Assembly (NCBI GenBank): GCA_900758495.1 | Contig: CAAERO010000004.1 | Span: 13,282 to 77,281 of the forward strand | DNA: 64,000 bases | Direction: 5' to 3' | Origin: Bacilli bacterium | GTDB taxonomy: Bacteria > Bacillota_I > Bacilli_A > RF39 > UBA660 | Shown: one piece after another, positions 49,805-58,225 of the stretch | Layout of the letters: the number at the start of each line of letters is the position of its first letter | Position numbering within the stretch: the first letter of the stretch is position 1 | The notes under the pieces: generated by a model | Seen by the model: the letters and a program-made list of their open reading frames with translations, nothing else | Told to the model about the DNA's origin: nothing | Databases searched by the model: none | Made by a program: the position numbers and the translations under genes

Positions 49805-50748
49805 TGATTAAAAACTTTAATAATTTAAAAGAAAGTGGCATCCGTTATGGTGGACATGCTGGTAATAAGTTAGGAGTAGTTATAGATGGAGAAAATTGGT
49901 TTTTAAAATTTCCAAAATCTACAAAAGATTTACTTAGAAAGGTAGACATTTCTTATACTACGTCCCCTTTATCAGAATATATTGGCTCACACATATATAA
50001 GTCACTTGGTATTCCAGTACATGAAACTATGCTTGGAATAAAAGATGAAAAATTAGTTGTGGCTTGTAAAGACTTTAGAAAGAATCAAATTGATTATAGA
50101 CTAGATGATTATAATTCTATAAAGAATGACTATGTTGAGGGACTAGAGAAAAAGTTAGAATCTACCTCTTCTAGTAATCCTCATGCTATCAATATTGATG
50201 AAACAATAATTATAATGAATAATAATCCATTATTTAATAGAGTAGCAGGATTAAAAGATAGATTTTGGGATATGTTTATTGTTGATGCTTTGATAGGAAA
50301 TAATGATAGAAATAATGGAAACTGGGGAGTAATAGTTGATAATAGAACAAACGAAACAAAAATAGCTCCTGTTTTTGATAATGGTGCTTCGTTTAACACC
50401 AAATCTAGTGATGAAAATATTGAAAAAATATTAAGTGATAAGGAAAGGTTTAAAAATAGTGCTTATCTTTCAAGAATATGTGCTTTCTCTATTAATGATA
50501 AAATAATAAATCCATTTAAATATATAGAAAGCTTAGAAAATGATGAATGTAATAAAGCATTATTAAGAATAGTACCTAAAATAGACCTTTCAAAGATATA
50601 TGATATTATTAATGATATTCCAAATGAATATGAAGGAATAAAAGTAATAAGTGATATTAGAAAGAAATATTATTTTGAGTGTATTAAGTATCGTTATGAA
50701 AATTCATTATATAAAACATATTTAAAATTATTAGAGAAAAACAAATAA
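49804..50748 (+). CDS. HipA/CtkA-like serine/threonine kinase
   Basis: A 314-residue kinase with a glycine-rich N-terminal loop (Y-G-G-H-A-G-N-K-L-G-V), L-K-F-P-K with the ATP-binding Lys, and the HipA catalytic segment F-I-V-D-A-L-I-G-N-N-D-R-N-N-G-N-W-G-V near residues 159-178. The metal-binding A-P-V-F-D-N-G-A-S-F follows near 190-198. There is no separate HipA N-terminal subdomain, so it is closer to CtkA-type kinases. HipA toxins phosphorylate glutamyl-tRNA synthetase or other translation targets. The preceding 80-residue protein may be its antidote. Terminated at 50737-50770. Confidence 0.82.
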   Translation: MIKNFNNLKESGIRYGGHAGNKLGVVIDGENWFLKFPKSTKDLLRKVDISYTTSPLSEYIGSHIYKSLGIPVHETMLGIKDEKLVVACKDFRKNQIDYRLDDYNSIKNDYVEGLEKKLESTSSSNPHAINIDETIIIMNNNPLFNRVAGLKDRFWDMFIVDALIGNNDRNNGNWGVIVDNRTNETKIAPVFDNGASFNTKSSDENIEKILSDKERFKNSAYLSRICAFSINDKIINPFKYIESLENDECNKALLRIVPKIDLSKIYDIINDIPNEYEGIKVISDIRKKYYFECIKYRYENSLYKTYLKLLEKNK

Positions 50749-50770
50749 AGTAGAAACTTTTTGTTTTTTT
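50737..50770 (+). terminator. terminator of the HipA-like unit
   Basis: AAAGT (50747-50751) pairs with ACTTT (50756-50760) around AGAA, extended by AACAA with TTGTT, followed by a T-run. Confidence 0.65.
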
Positions 50771-50774
50771 CTTT

Positions 50775-50804
50775 TTGTAACTTAGTTGTAACTTTAGCTA
50801 TAAT
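50775..50804 (+). promoter_or_regulatory. promoter with tandem TTGTAACTT repeats before the ABC transporter
   Basis: TTGTAACTTAG (50775-50785) and TTGTAACTTTAG (50786-50797) are direct repeats with an 11-base period, followed at once by TATAAT (50799-50804). The first repeat supplies a -35-like TTGTAA with an 18-base spacer. Direct repeats of this period over the -35 region are usual for OmpR-type response regulators; the downstream regulator is the natural candidate. Confidence 0.6.
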
Positions 50805-50836
50805 ATAATACTAATAAGAAACGGAGGAATTAATTT

Positions 50837-51508
50837 ATGGAAATTCTAAGAGTAGATAATTTAACTAAAATTTATGGTAAAGATACAACTAAAGTAGTAG
50901 CATTAGACCATGTGTCTTTTACAGTAGAAAAAGGAGAATTTGTCGCTATTGTTGGAGCATCAGGATCTGGTAAATCAACCTTATTACATTTGATTGGTGG
51001 AGTTGATCGACCAACTTCTGGTAAGGTATATATAGATGGAAAAGATATCTTTAAATTTAATGATGATAAACTTGCTATATTTAGAAGAAGACAAGTAGGA
51101 TTAATTTATCAATTTTATAATTTAATACCCATCTTAAACGTAGAAGAAAATATTACCTTACCCCTTGCACTAGATAATCGTGAAGTTGATAAAGAAAGAC
51201 TAGCTAGTCTATTAAAATTACTAGGACTAGAAAATAGAAAAAATCATCTTCCTAATGAGCTATCAGGAGGACAACAACAAAGAACAAGTATTGGTCGTGC
51301 TATAATTACTAATCCAACAATTATCTTAGCCGATGAACCAACTGGTAATTTAGATTCAAAATCAAGTGATGAAATAGTAGCGTTATTAAAAAAATCTAAT
51401 AAAGAACTTAATCAAACAATAATTATGATTACTCATAATATGGAAATAGCAAAAGTAGCTGATAGGATAATAAAAATTGAAGATGGAAAAATTGTTTCGG
51501 AGGTATAA
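50837..51508 (+). CDS. ABC transporter ATP-binding protein (MacB/LolD/BceA type)
   Basis: A 223-residue ATPase with Walker A GASGSGKSTLL near residue 38, a Q-loop (Y-Q-F-Y-N-L-I-P), signature LSGGQQQR, Walker B I-I-L-A-D-E-P-T-G-N-L-D and the H-loop I-T-H-N. The E-P-T-G-N-L-D ending and length are typical of FtsX-permease partners that act as antimicrobial peptide pumps or lipoprotein extractors. It lies two bases before the permease gene and upstream of a two-component system, the usual setting of peptide-sensing detoxification modules. Confidence 0.93.
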   Translation: MEILRVDNLTKIYGKDTTKVVALDHVSFTVEKGEFVAIVGASGSGKSTLLHLIGGVDRPTSGKVYIDGKDIFKFNDDKLAIFRRRQVGLIYQFYNLIPILNVEENITLPLALDNREVDKERLASLLKLLGLENRKNHLPNELSGGQQQRTSIGRAIITNPTIILADEPTGNLDSKSSDEIVALLKKSNKELNQTIIMITHNMEIAKVADRIIKIEDGKIVSEV

Positions 51509-51510
51509 TT

Positions 51511-54084
51511 ATGACATTACTTAATAAATTAACAATTAAAAATCTTAAATTGAATAAAAAAAGAACTATTGTTACAATTATTGGTATTATGTTATCAGTA
51601 GCTTTAATTACAGCAGTAGCATCTATGTATGCTAGTGGAATTAAATCTTTAATAAAATATGAAACCCTTATCAAAGGTGACTTTCATACTGCCTTTTATA
51701 ATGTTTCTACTAGTGATATTGATAAATTTATAAATAATAGAAATATTGAAAAATTAAATATAACGGAAGGACTTGGTTATGCTAAAATAGATTCTAAAAA
51801 TGAAGATAAACCTTATGCTTATCTAAAAGGATTTACTAAAGACGCTCTTAATAATTTATCTGTTAGATTAGTTAAGGGTAGATTACCAGAAAATACTAAT
51901 GAGATAGTTATACCAACCCATTTAAAAACAAATGGTCGCTTGGATTTAAAACTTAATGATAGTATTACACTAGAAGTTGGTAAAAGAATAGATTCTAAAG
52001 GTAGCGAACTATCTCAAAGTGATAAGTATCAAAATACTGCTGGTGAACAGTTAGTTGAAATGCAAACTAAGACTTATAAAATAGTAGGTATTATAGAAAG
52101 ACCTGCTACTAATATTGAATATTATACTGCTCCAGGTTATACCTTTATTACCTATATAGATAGTAAAAACTTATCTGGAAATGTAGATATCTATGCTAAG
52201 TTTACAAAAGATGGTGTAAAAAATTGGGATAAAACGATTGCTAATATTTTAGGAGTGTCCCAAGTATTATTTAGAAAAGTCTATAATCAAGAAATAGAAT
52301 CAGAAAAACTAACTGAACAATTAAAAAAGACTTATATGTTTGATATGAATAAATATCTTATTGATTTAGAAACTAATCCTATTTCAAGTACTAGTATGGG
52401 TGACTTAGGAAAAGTACTTGCTATTGTGATAGTTATTATAGTATTTACCTCTATATTTTGTATTAAAAATAGTTTTGATATATCAATTACTGAAAAAATA
52501 AGACAGTATGGTATGCTAAGAAGTATAGGAGCTACTAAAAAGCAAATAAAAAGAAATGTTTTTTATGAAGCCACTATACTTGGTTTAATAGGTATACCAT
52601 TAGGAATAATCTTAGGATGTTTAGCTACCTATATATTAATCATTATTAGTAATTATTATTTAATTGATGTAATTCAAACTGGTTTTAAATTAGAATTAGT
52701 ATTTTCAACTTATGCTATTTTAGTAGCTATAATATTAGGTATAATAACTATCTATTTCTCAGCATTAAAAAGTGCTACAAGAGCTTCTAAAGTATCAGAA
52801 ATAGATTCTATTAGAAATAGTGCTAATTTAAAGATTTCTTCTAAAAAAATTAAATCTCCTAAATACATAAAAAAACTATTTGGTATAGGAGGAGTAATAT
52901 CTTTTAAGAATTTGAAAAGAAATAAGAAAAAGTATAGAACTACCATTATATCAATAACAGTTTCGACCTTTGTATTTATCGCTTTATATAGCTTTATGGA
53001 ATTAGCTTTTCAAAATGTAAATAATGAATTAAAAGTATCTGATTTTAATATCTCGTTAAGCACTAATGCAATTAATGATTATTCATATAATAAGTTTCTT
53101 AAAACAGTTAACTTATCTGGTGTAGAAGATTATGCTATATTAAGAAATAGTGAATTATCTTTTACTGGTTCTCATTCTAGTAAAGAATATTTAGAATATT
53201 TTGGTACTAAAAGAGAAAATGATGCTGAAGAAGATATTACTATTTTTGCTATAGGTCAAAAACAGTATAATAAATACATTAAATCATTAGGGTTAAAGTA
53301 TGATGATATAAAAGATAAGGGGATACTTTTTGATAAGCAATATATAACTAGTTATGATAAAAATAATAATAGAATAACAAAGAATATTAGAGTTTATGAC
53401 TTTAATAAAGGAGATGTAATTACCTCTACTAACAACCAATTAAACTTAGAAGTAGGGGCTATATCTTCTATAGGACCTAATCTTCTAAAAAATCTATCTA
53501 ACAGCTATTTAATAATTAGTGATGAAATGTTTGATAAGATAGCTAAAACTAATAACTTAGATATTTATTATAAAGCAAGTAATGCTGATAAGTTACAAGA
53601 TGAACTTGATAGTTATTTAAATGGGGAAAGTTATAATATTGACAATAAAGAAGAAAATGTAAGAATAATGAATAACTTATTTACCTTAATCGCTATATTT
53701 CTATATGGATTTATTATTGTAATCTCATTAATTGGAATAACTAACATCTTTAATACTATTACTACTAATATGGAATTAAGAAAACAAGAATTTGCCATAT
53801 TAAAATCTATTGGTATGACTTCAAAAGAATTTAAAAGAATGATAAGATTAGAAAGTTTATTTATGGGTATTAAATCATTACTATTTGGTATACTTATCGG
53901 AATAATATTATCTTATTTGATTTACTTATCTTCAGATTCTGATATACCTTATAAACTACCTATAGTTGCTATTATAATATCGATACTAGTAGTATTTATA
54001 CTTATCACCTTAATTATGAAGTATTCTCTTAATAAGATTAATAAACAAAATACTATTGAAACAATTAGAAATGAAAATATCTAG
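51511..54084 (+). CDS. FtsX-type ABC permease
   Basis: An 857-residue permease with two repeats. Each repeat has one leading helix (about 18-36 and 475-492), a large exported domain, and a group of three helices (about 300-410 and 725-845). The cytoplasmic Q-Y-G-M-L-R-S-I-G-A-T and Q-E-F-A-I-L-K-S-I-G-M-T motifs are those of FtsX/MacB permeases. It works with the preceding ATPase. The two large outer domains differ from the ten-helix BceB form, so a MacB-like peptide exporter with eight helices is the better description. Substrate unknown. Confidence 0.88.
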   Translation: MTLLNKLTIKNLKLNKKRTIVTIIGIMLSVALITAVASMYASGIKSLIKYETLIKGDFHTAFYNVSTSDIDKFINNRNIEKLNITEGLGYAKIDSKNEDKPYAYLKGFTKDALNNLSVRLVKGRLPENTNEIVIPTHLKTNGRLDLKLNDSITLEVGKRIDSKGSELSQSDKYQNTAGEQLVEMQTKTYKIVGIIERPATNIEYYTAPGYTFITYIDSKNLSGNVDIYAKFTKDGVKNWDKTIANILGVSQVLFRKVYNQEIESEKLTEQLKKTYMFDMNKYLIDLETNPISSTSMGDLGKVLAIVIVIIVFTSIFCIKNSFDISITEKIRQYGMLRSIGATKKQIKRNVFYEATILGLIGIPLGIILGCLATYILIIISNYYLIDVIQTGFKLELVFSTYAILVAIILGIITIYFSALKSATRASKVSEIDSIRNSANLKISSKKIKSPKYIKKLFGIGGVISFKNLKRNKKKYRTTIISITVSTFVFIALYSFMELAFQNVNNELKVSDFNISLSTNAINDYSYNKFLKTVNLSGVEDYAILRNSELSFTGSHSSKEYLEYFGTKRENDAEEDITIFAIGQKQYNKYIKSLGLKYDDIKDKGILFDKQYITSYDKNNNRITKNIRVYDFNKGDVITSTNNQLNLEVGAISSIGPNLLKNLSNSYLIISDEMFDKIAKTNNLDIYYKASNADKLQDELDSYLNGESYNIDNKEENVRIMNNLFTLIAIFLYGFIIVISLIGITNIFNTITTNMELRKQEFAILKSIGMTSKEFKRMIRLESLFMGIKSLLFGILIGIILSYLIYLSSDSDIPYKLPIVAIIISILVVFILITLIMKYSLNKINKQNTIETIRNENI

Positions 54085-54110
54085 ATAGGGAGCGTCAGCT
54101 CCTTATATTT

Positions 54111-54119
54111 TGCTATAAT
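54111..54119 (+). promoter_or_regulatory. extended -10 promoter of the two-component system
   Basis: TG, one base, then TATAAT at 54114-54119, after a GGAGC-GTCA-GCTCC hairpin (54089-54102) that could end the ABC transcript. Confidence 0.5.
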
Positions 54120-54141
54120 ATTAAGGAAGGGAGCTACAAAT

Positions 54142-54798
54142 ATGAATATTTTACTAGTAGAAGATATAGAATCAATTATTAAAGGACTTACATATTCATT
54201 GGAGAAAAGTAATTATAAACTAGTTATTAAAACTACAATAAAAGATACTAAAGAATACTTACTTTCTAATACAAATATTGATTTAATTATTCTTGATATT
54301 ACTTTACCTGATGGTAATGGCTTTGATTTATTTGTAAATACTATTAAAAACTTAAAGATACCGACTATTTTCTTAACAGCAAAAGATGAAGAAGATGATA
54401 TTGTTAAAGGTCTAGATATAGGAGCAGAAGATTATATAACTAAACCTTTTTCTACTAGGGAAGTAATAGCAAGAATTAATCGAATATTATTAAGATGTAA
54501 AAAGAAAAGTATTATTAAGATTAAAGATATTTCTTATGATATGGATAAATTAGTTTTAATGAAAAATAATACTCCTATAGAATTAACAGCATTAGAGTTA
54601 AAACTAGTTAATCTCTTATTTGTAAATATAAATAAAGTTGTAAGTAGAAATGTTATATTAGATAAGATTTGGGATTGGACTGGTAATTATGTTGATGACC
54701 ATACAGTAACCGTTTATTTTAAAAGAATAAGAGAAAAGATAGGAACCAATATAATTACTACTATTAAAGGAATGGGGTATAGAATAGATGAAGAATAA
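54142..54798 (+). CDS. OmpR-family response regulator
   Basis: A 218-residue regulator. The receiver domain has the acidic pair E-D at residues 7-8, phospho-acceptor Asp at 52 (L-I-I-L-D-I-T-L-P-D-G), the Thr in F-L-T-A-K-D and Lys in I-T-K-P-F. The winged-helix effector ends with V-D-D-H-T-V-T-V-Y-F-K-R-I-R-E-K-I and T-I-K-G-M-G-Y-R. It overlaps the kinase gene by 11 bases. Likely target: the TTGTAACTT repeats in front of the adjacent ABC transporter. Confidence 0.94.
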   Translation: MNILLVEDIESIIKGLTYSLEKSNYKLVIKTTIKDTKEYLLSNTNIDLIILDITLPDGNGFDLFVNTIKNLKIPTIFLTAKDEEDDIVKGLDIGAEDYITKPFSTREVIARINRILLRCKKKSIIKIKDISYDMDKLVLMKNNTPIELTALELKLVNLLFVNINKVVSRNVILDKIWDWTGNYVDDHTVTVYFKRIREKIGTNIITTIKGMGYRIDEE

Positions 54799-56011
54799 AC
54801 TTAGATTAAAACAATATATTACCTCTACCTTAATTGCTTTTATATGTTTATTTGTTATGTTTCTAATTTTAAATATCTATGAATATAAAACTTATACTAA
54901 AAACTTTAATAATAAAATTAGTGCTATTGTAACTTTGGTTAAAGATAAGTATCCAGAAATAACTGATAAAGAGATTATAGAAATAATAAATAGTAACAAA
55001 CAATCAGATGATTCTTTCTTTCTTAAATATGGAATTGATATCGATAATAAAGCAGTACTACTAGAAAATGATAAGAGCTATCATACCTTTTTACTTATTA
55101 ATATGTCTTTTCTAATAATAACTATTGCTAGTTTATGTATATTATATTTTAGATACAATTATAAAAGAAAAAATGATATAAAAGATATTATTAAATATAT
55201 AGAACAAATTAATAGAAGGAATTATGAATTAGAGATAGATACAATTTCAGAAGATGAATTATCAATTTTAAAAAATGAAATATATAAGACTGCTGTAATG
55301 TTAAAAGAAGCAGCTTTAAATTCTAATAAAGATAAACTTAATCTAAAGAAGTCATTAGAAGATATCTCTCACCAGTTAAAAACACCTCTTACTAGTATAT
55401 TAGTGCTGTTAGATAATCTTATTGATGAACCAGATATGGATTCTAGTATTAGAAATGATTTTATTATTGATATAAAAAGGAATGTTATAAATATTAATTT
55501 TTTAGTACAAGCACTTTTAAAACTATCTAAGTTTGATGCTAATACTGTACACTTTATAAAAAAAGAAAATGATTTAGAAATGATTGTTAAGGAAGCAATT
55601 AAGAATGTTTCTACTTTATGTGATTTAAGAAATATAAATATAAAATTAAATACTTTAGAAAATGCTAAAGTATTGTGTGATGCTAAATGGCAAATAGAAG
55701 CAATAACTAATATAATAAAAAATGCTATAGAACATTCAAAAGATAATTCAAATATAGTAATAAATATAGATAATAATAGAGTTTATTCTAAGATTGAAGT
55801 GATTGATTTTGGTGATGGAATATCTAAAAGAGATATTAAGCATATTTTTGAAAGGTTTTATAAGGGTGCAAACGCTACATCTAATAGTATAGGAATTGGT
55901 CTTGCTTTAGCAAAAACTATTATAGAAGAAGATAAGGGAACTATAGCAGTAGAATCAAATGAATCTAATACTAAATTTACTATTAAATACTTTAAACTTA
56001 CATTTGAATAA
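54788..56011 (+). CDS. sensor histidine kinase
   Basis: A 407-residue kinase with two membrane helices (about 11-30 and 101-122) and a 70-residue outer loop. The dimerisation domain carries the phospho-accepting His at about 195 (EDISHQLKTPLTS); the ATP domain has the N-box N-A-I-E-H-S, G1 D-F-G-D-G-I and G2 G-I-G-L-A-L-A-K. The pattern E-D-I-S-H-Q-L-K-T-P-L-T-S is common in kinases linked to FtsX-type ABC transporters. The gene is coupled to the regulator by overlap. Confidence 0.94.
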   Translation: MKNKLRLKQYITSTLIAFICLFVMFLILNIYEYKTYTKNFNNKISAIVTLVKDKYPEITDKEIIEIINSNKQSDDSFFLKYGIDIDNKAVLLENDKSYHTFLLINMSFLIITIASLCILYFRYNYKRKNDIKDIIKYIEQINRRNYELEIDTISEDELSILKNEIYKTAVMLKEAALNSNKDKLNLKKSLEDISHQLKTPLTSILVLLDNLIDEPDMDSSIRNDFIIDIKRNVININFLVQALLKLSKFDANTVHFIKKENDLEMIVKEAIKNVSTLCDLRNINIKLNTLENAKVLCDAKWQIEAITNIIKNAIEHSKDNSNIVINIDNNRVYSKIEVIDFGDGISKRDIKHIFERFYKGANATSNSIGIGLALAKTIIEEDKGTIAVESNESNTKFTIKYFKLTFE

Positions 56012-56111
56012 GTGAATTAAATAAAGATTATGATTTATTTCTGAAATCTAAAAAAGGTTAAGACTTTTTCAGATAAATTTGGTAAACTATTAGTAGTTAA
56101 GAGGTGTTAGA

Positions 56112-56321
56112 ATGAGCATGTTTACTTTAATGAATAAAAATAAAAAAGTATTTGATTTTGAATAAAACTTTTGTTGAATATGAAAAAAACTGATTAATTT
56201 AGTTAAGAATGTTGATTGGCTTGATAATGAAAGAATTGAAAAGATAGTAGAACAAGTAAAGTTAAGAATAGAGTATGTCAGTAATTTAAAATATAATGAG
56301 GAAAAGAATGGAAGTAAGTAA
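56112..56321 (+). pseudogene. decayed gene fragment upstream of fic
   Basis: Starts with a normal ATG and SD (aggtg) but stops after 17 codons (MSMFTLMNKNKKVFDFE). Coding-like text resumes in another frame (K-T-F-V-E-Y-E-K), then in a third (L-I-N-L-V-K-N-V-D-W-L-D-N-E-R-I-E-K-I-V-E-Q-V) running into the start of fic. At least two frame changes would be needed to join them. The opening resembles short proteins that accompany HipA-like kinases; identity is uncertain. Confidence 0.45.
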
Positions 56322-57051
56322 AATAAAAAAAGCTTTAATTGAACAGAAAAATATTGGGTTATCAGGTAATTTATATCATAAGACACAACTTGACTTTGCC
56401 TATAGTACAAATTATATAGAAGGGTCTACCATAACACCAGATGAAACTGCTAGTATTTATGATACGGGTACAATTTTAACAAGTAAAGATAAAGTTATTG
56501 TATTAAAAGATGCTACTGAAACTAAAAATCATTTTACATTATTTAAATATATGCTAGATACTATTGATGATAAATTATCTATAGATATGATAAAGAAATT
56601 TCATTTTATATTAAAAGATGGTACTTTAACAGATAGTGAAAAAGAATGGTTTAATGTAGGGAAGTATAAAAAGAAAAATAATTTTGTTGGTAATATTACA
56701 ACATCAAGTCCTGATAATGTAGCAGATGATATGAAAAACTTATTAGATTGGTATAATAAGATTCCTAATAAAACAATAGAGGATATTATTGAATTTCATG
56801 TTCGATTTGAGAAAATTCATCCATTTCAAGATGGTAATGGACGCGTTGGCAGAATGATAATGTTTAGAGAGTGTTTGTATAATGATATTATGCCTTTTTA
56901 CATAGAAGATAAAAATAAAGATTTTTATATAAGAGGTATAAAGGAATATCAAACAAATAATGAAAAGGGATATTTAATTGATACTTGTTTAAACAGTCAA
57001 GATAACTATGAGAGAATGGTAAAATACTTTTTAGAAGATAATTCTGACTAA
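56308..57051 (+). CDS. Fic-domain protein with N-terminal inhibitory motif
   Basis: A 247-residue protein with the Fic active-site motif HPFQDGNGRVGR (His at about 171), so AMPylation or a related transfer is expected. An S/T-x-x-x-E-G inhibitory motif is present as T-N-Y-I-E-G (Thr34, Glu38), placing it in class II, where the inhibitory helix is N-terminal in the same chain. No separate antitoxin is then required. ATG 56308 follows an aggaaaa SD; an in-frame ATG at 56296 overlaps that SD. Target is unknown. Confidence 0.9.
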   Translation: MEVSKIKKALIEQKNIGLSGNLYHKTQLDFAYSTNYIEGSTITPDETASIYDTGTILTSKDKVIVLKDATETKNHFTLFKYMLDTIDDKLSIDMIKKFHFILKDGTLTDSEKEWFNVGKYKKKNNFVGNITTSSPDNVADDMKNLLDWYNKIPNKTIEDIIEFHVRFEKIHPFQDGNGRVGRMIMFRECLYNDIMPFYIEDKNKDFYIRGIKEYQTNNEKGYLIDTCLNSQDNYERMVKYFLEDNSD

Positions 57052-57112
57052 GAGAAAAAAATGATAGACTATAAAAATACTATTGATTTAGTTAAGAGAG
57101 AAATAGAAAGTG

Positions 57113-57133
57113 AAGACAGATGATGTCTTTTTT
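57113..57133 (+). terminator. terminator after fic
   Basis: AAGACA (57113-57118) pairs with TGTCTT (57124-57129) around GATGA, followed by T to 57133. Confidence 0.75.
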
Positions 57134-57173
57134 CGATATAGTGTTAAATTAATTTTAATTTTAGTCTTTCTTT

Positions 57174-57181
57174 GCTATAAT
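57174..57181 (+). promoter_or_regulatory. extended -10 promoter of rlmN and the prpC-prkC block
   Basis: TG at 57173-57174, one base, then TATAAT at 57176-57181, 25 bases before the TTG start of rlmN. Confidence 0.55.
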
Positions 57182-57205
57182 ATAGTAGAAATGTGGTGAT
57201 TAAAC

Positions 57206-58225
57206 TTGAATATATATAATTTAACAAAAGAAGAAATGGTTAGTTATGTTCTAGATAAAGGATATAAGAAGTTTTATGGGGAAGAACTATTTACTTGGTT
57301 ATATCAAAAAAGAATTACTAATTTAGATGAAATGACTAATCTAAAAAAAGAATTTAGAGAAATGATAAGTGAAGACTTTGTCTTTGGAACGGTTAAACTA
57401 ACAGTAGTAGAAAAAGATAAGGATGTAGAAAAATACTTATTTACTTTAAAAGATAATGAACATATAGAAGCAGTATTAATGAAACATGATTATGGCTTAT
57501 CATTATGTATTTCTTCCCAAGTAGGGTGTAATATGGGATGTAAGTTTTGTGAGTCAGGTAGAAGAAAGAAACAGAGAAACTTAACCACTGGTGAAATGGT
57601 TGAACAAATACTTTTAATAGAAGATAACTGTGGTATGCGAATAAGTCATGTAGTAGTAATGGGAATAGGAGAACCATTTGATAATTATGATAACCTATGT
57701 AATATGATAAGAATAATCAATGACCCGAAAGGACTTGCTATTGGAGCTCGTCATATAACAGTATCAACTTGTGGTATAGTACCTAAGATTAAAGAATTTG
57801 CTGACTTTCCTTATCAAGTAAACCTTGCCATTTCTCTTCATGCCCCAACAGATGAATTAAGAAAAGAAATAATGCCGATTGCAAAAGCATATTCTCTTAG
57901 TGAGCTAATGGATGCTCTTAACTACTATATTAAAAAGACTAATAGAAGAGTAACATTTGAATATATTCTCTTAAATAACGTTAATGATAGTGAAGAAAAT
58001 GCTAAAGAATTAGTTAAGCTAATAAAAGGAATGAATGCTTATGTTAACTTAATACCTTATAATGCGACAGAACATTTACAGTTTCAAAGATCAAACTCTT
58101 TAAATATTGCTAAATTTTATGATATACTAAAAAAGAATAACATCTGTGTAACTATAAGACGTGAGTTTGGTTCGAAGATAAGTGCAGCATGTGGACAATT
58201 AAGAAGCAAAAAGGAGGAAGTATGA
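57206..58225 (+). CDS. rlmN: 23S rRNA (adenine2503-C2)-methyltransferase family protein, RlmN-like
   Basis: Radical-SAM methyltransferase acting on 23S A2503 and some tRNAs. The cluster motif C-x3-C-x2-C reads CNMGCKFC, and the second catalytic Cys lies in SAACGQL at the C-terminus. Further motifs are M-G-I-G-E-P-F-D-N and Q-V-N-L-A-I-S-L-H-A. The stretch after the cluster, ESGRRKKQRNL, is unusual: RlmN usually has A-S/T followed by a Gly-rich loop. A TTG start (57206) with the gtggtga SD is used. The stop overlaps prpC (ATGA), a Bacillus-like rlmN-prpC-prkC order. Confidence 0.92.
   Translation: MNIYNLTKEEMVSYVLDKGYKKFYGEELFTWLYQKRITNLDEMTNLKKEFREMISEDFVFGTVKLTVVEKDKDVEKYLFTLKDNEHIEAVLMKHDYGLSLCISSQVGCNMGCKFCESGRRKKQRNLTTGEMVEQILLIEDNCGMRISHVVVMGIGEPFDNYDNLCNMIRIINDPKGLAIGARHITVSTCGIVPKIKEFADFPYQVNLAISLHAPTDELRKEIMPIAKAYSLSELMDALNYYIKKTNRRVTFEYILLNNVNDSEENAKELVKLIKGMNAYVNLIPYNATEHLQFQRSNSLNIAKFYDILKKNNICVTIRREFGSKISAACGQLRSKKEEV

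Noticed and set aside
57061..57123. 20-codon frame after fic
   Set aside because: Too short, no RBS of note, and its end lies in the fic terminator.
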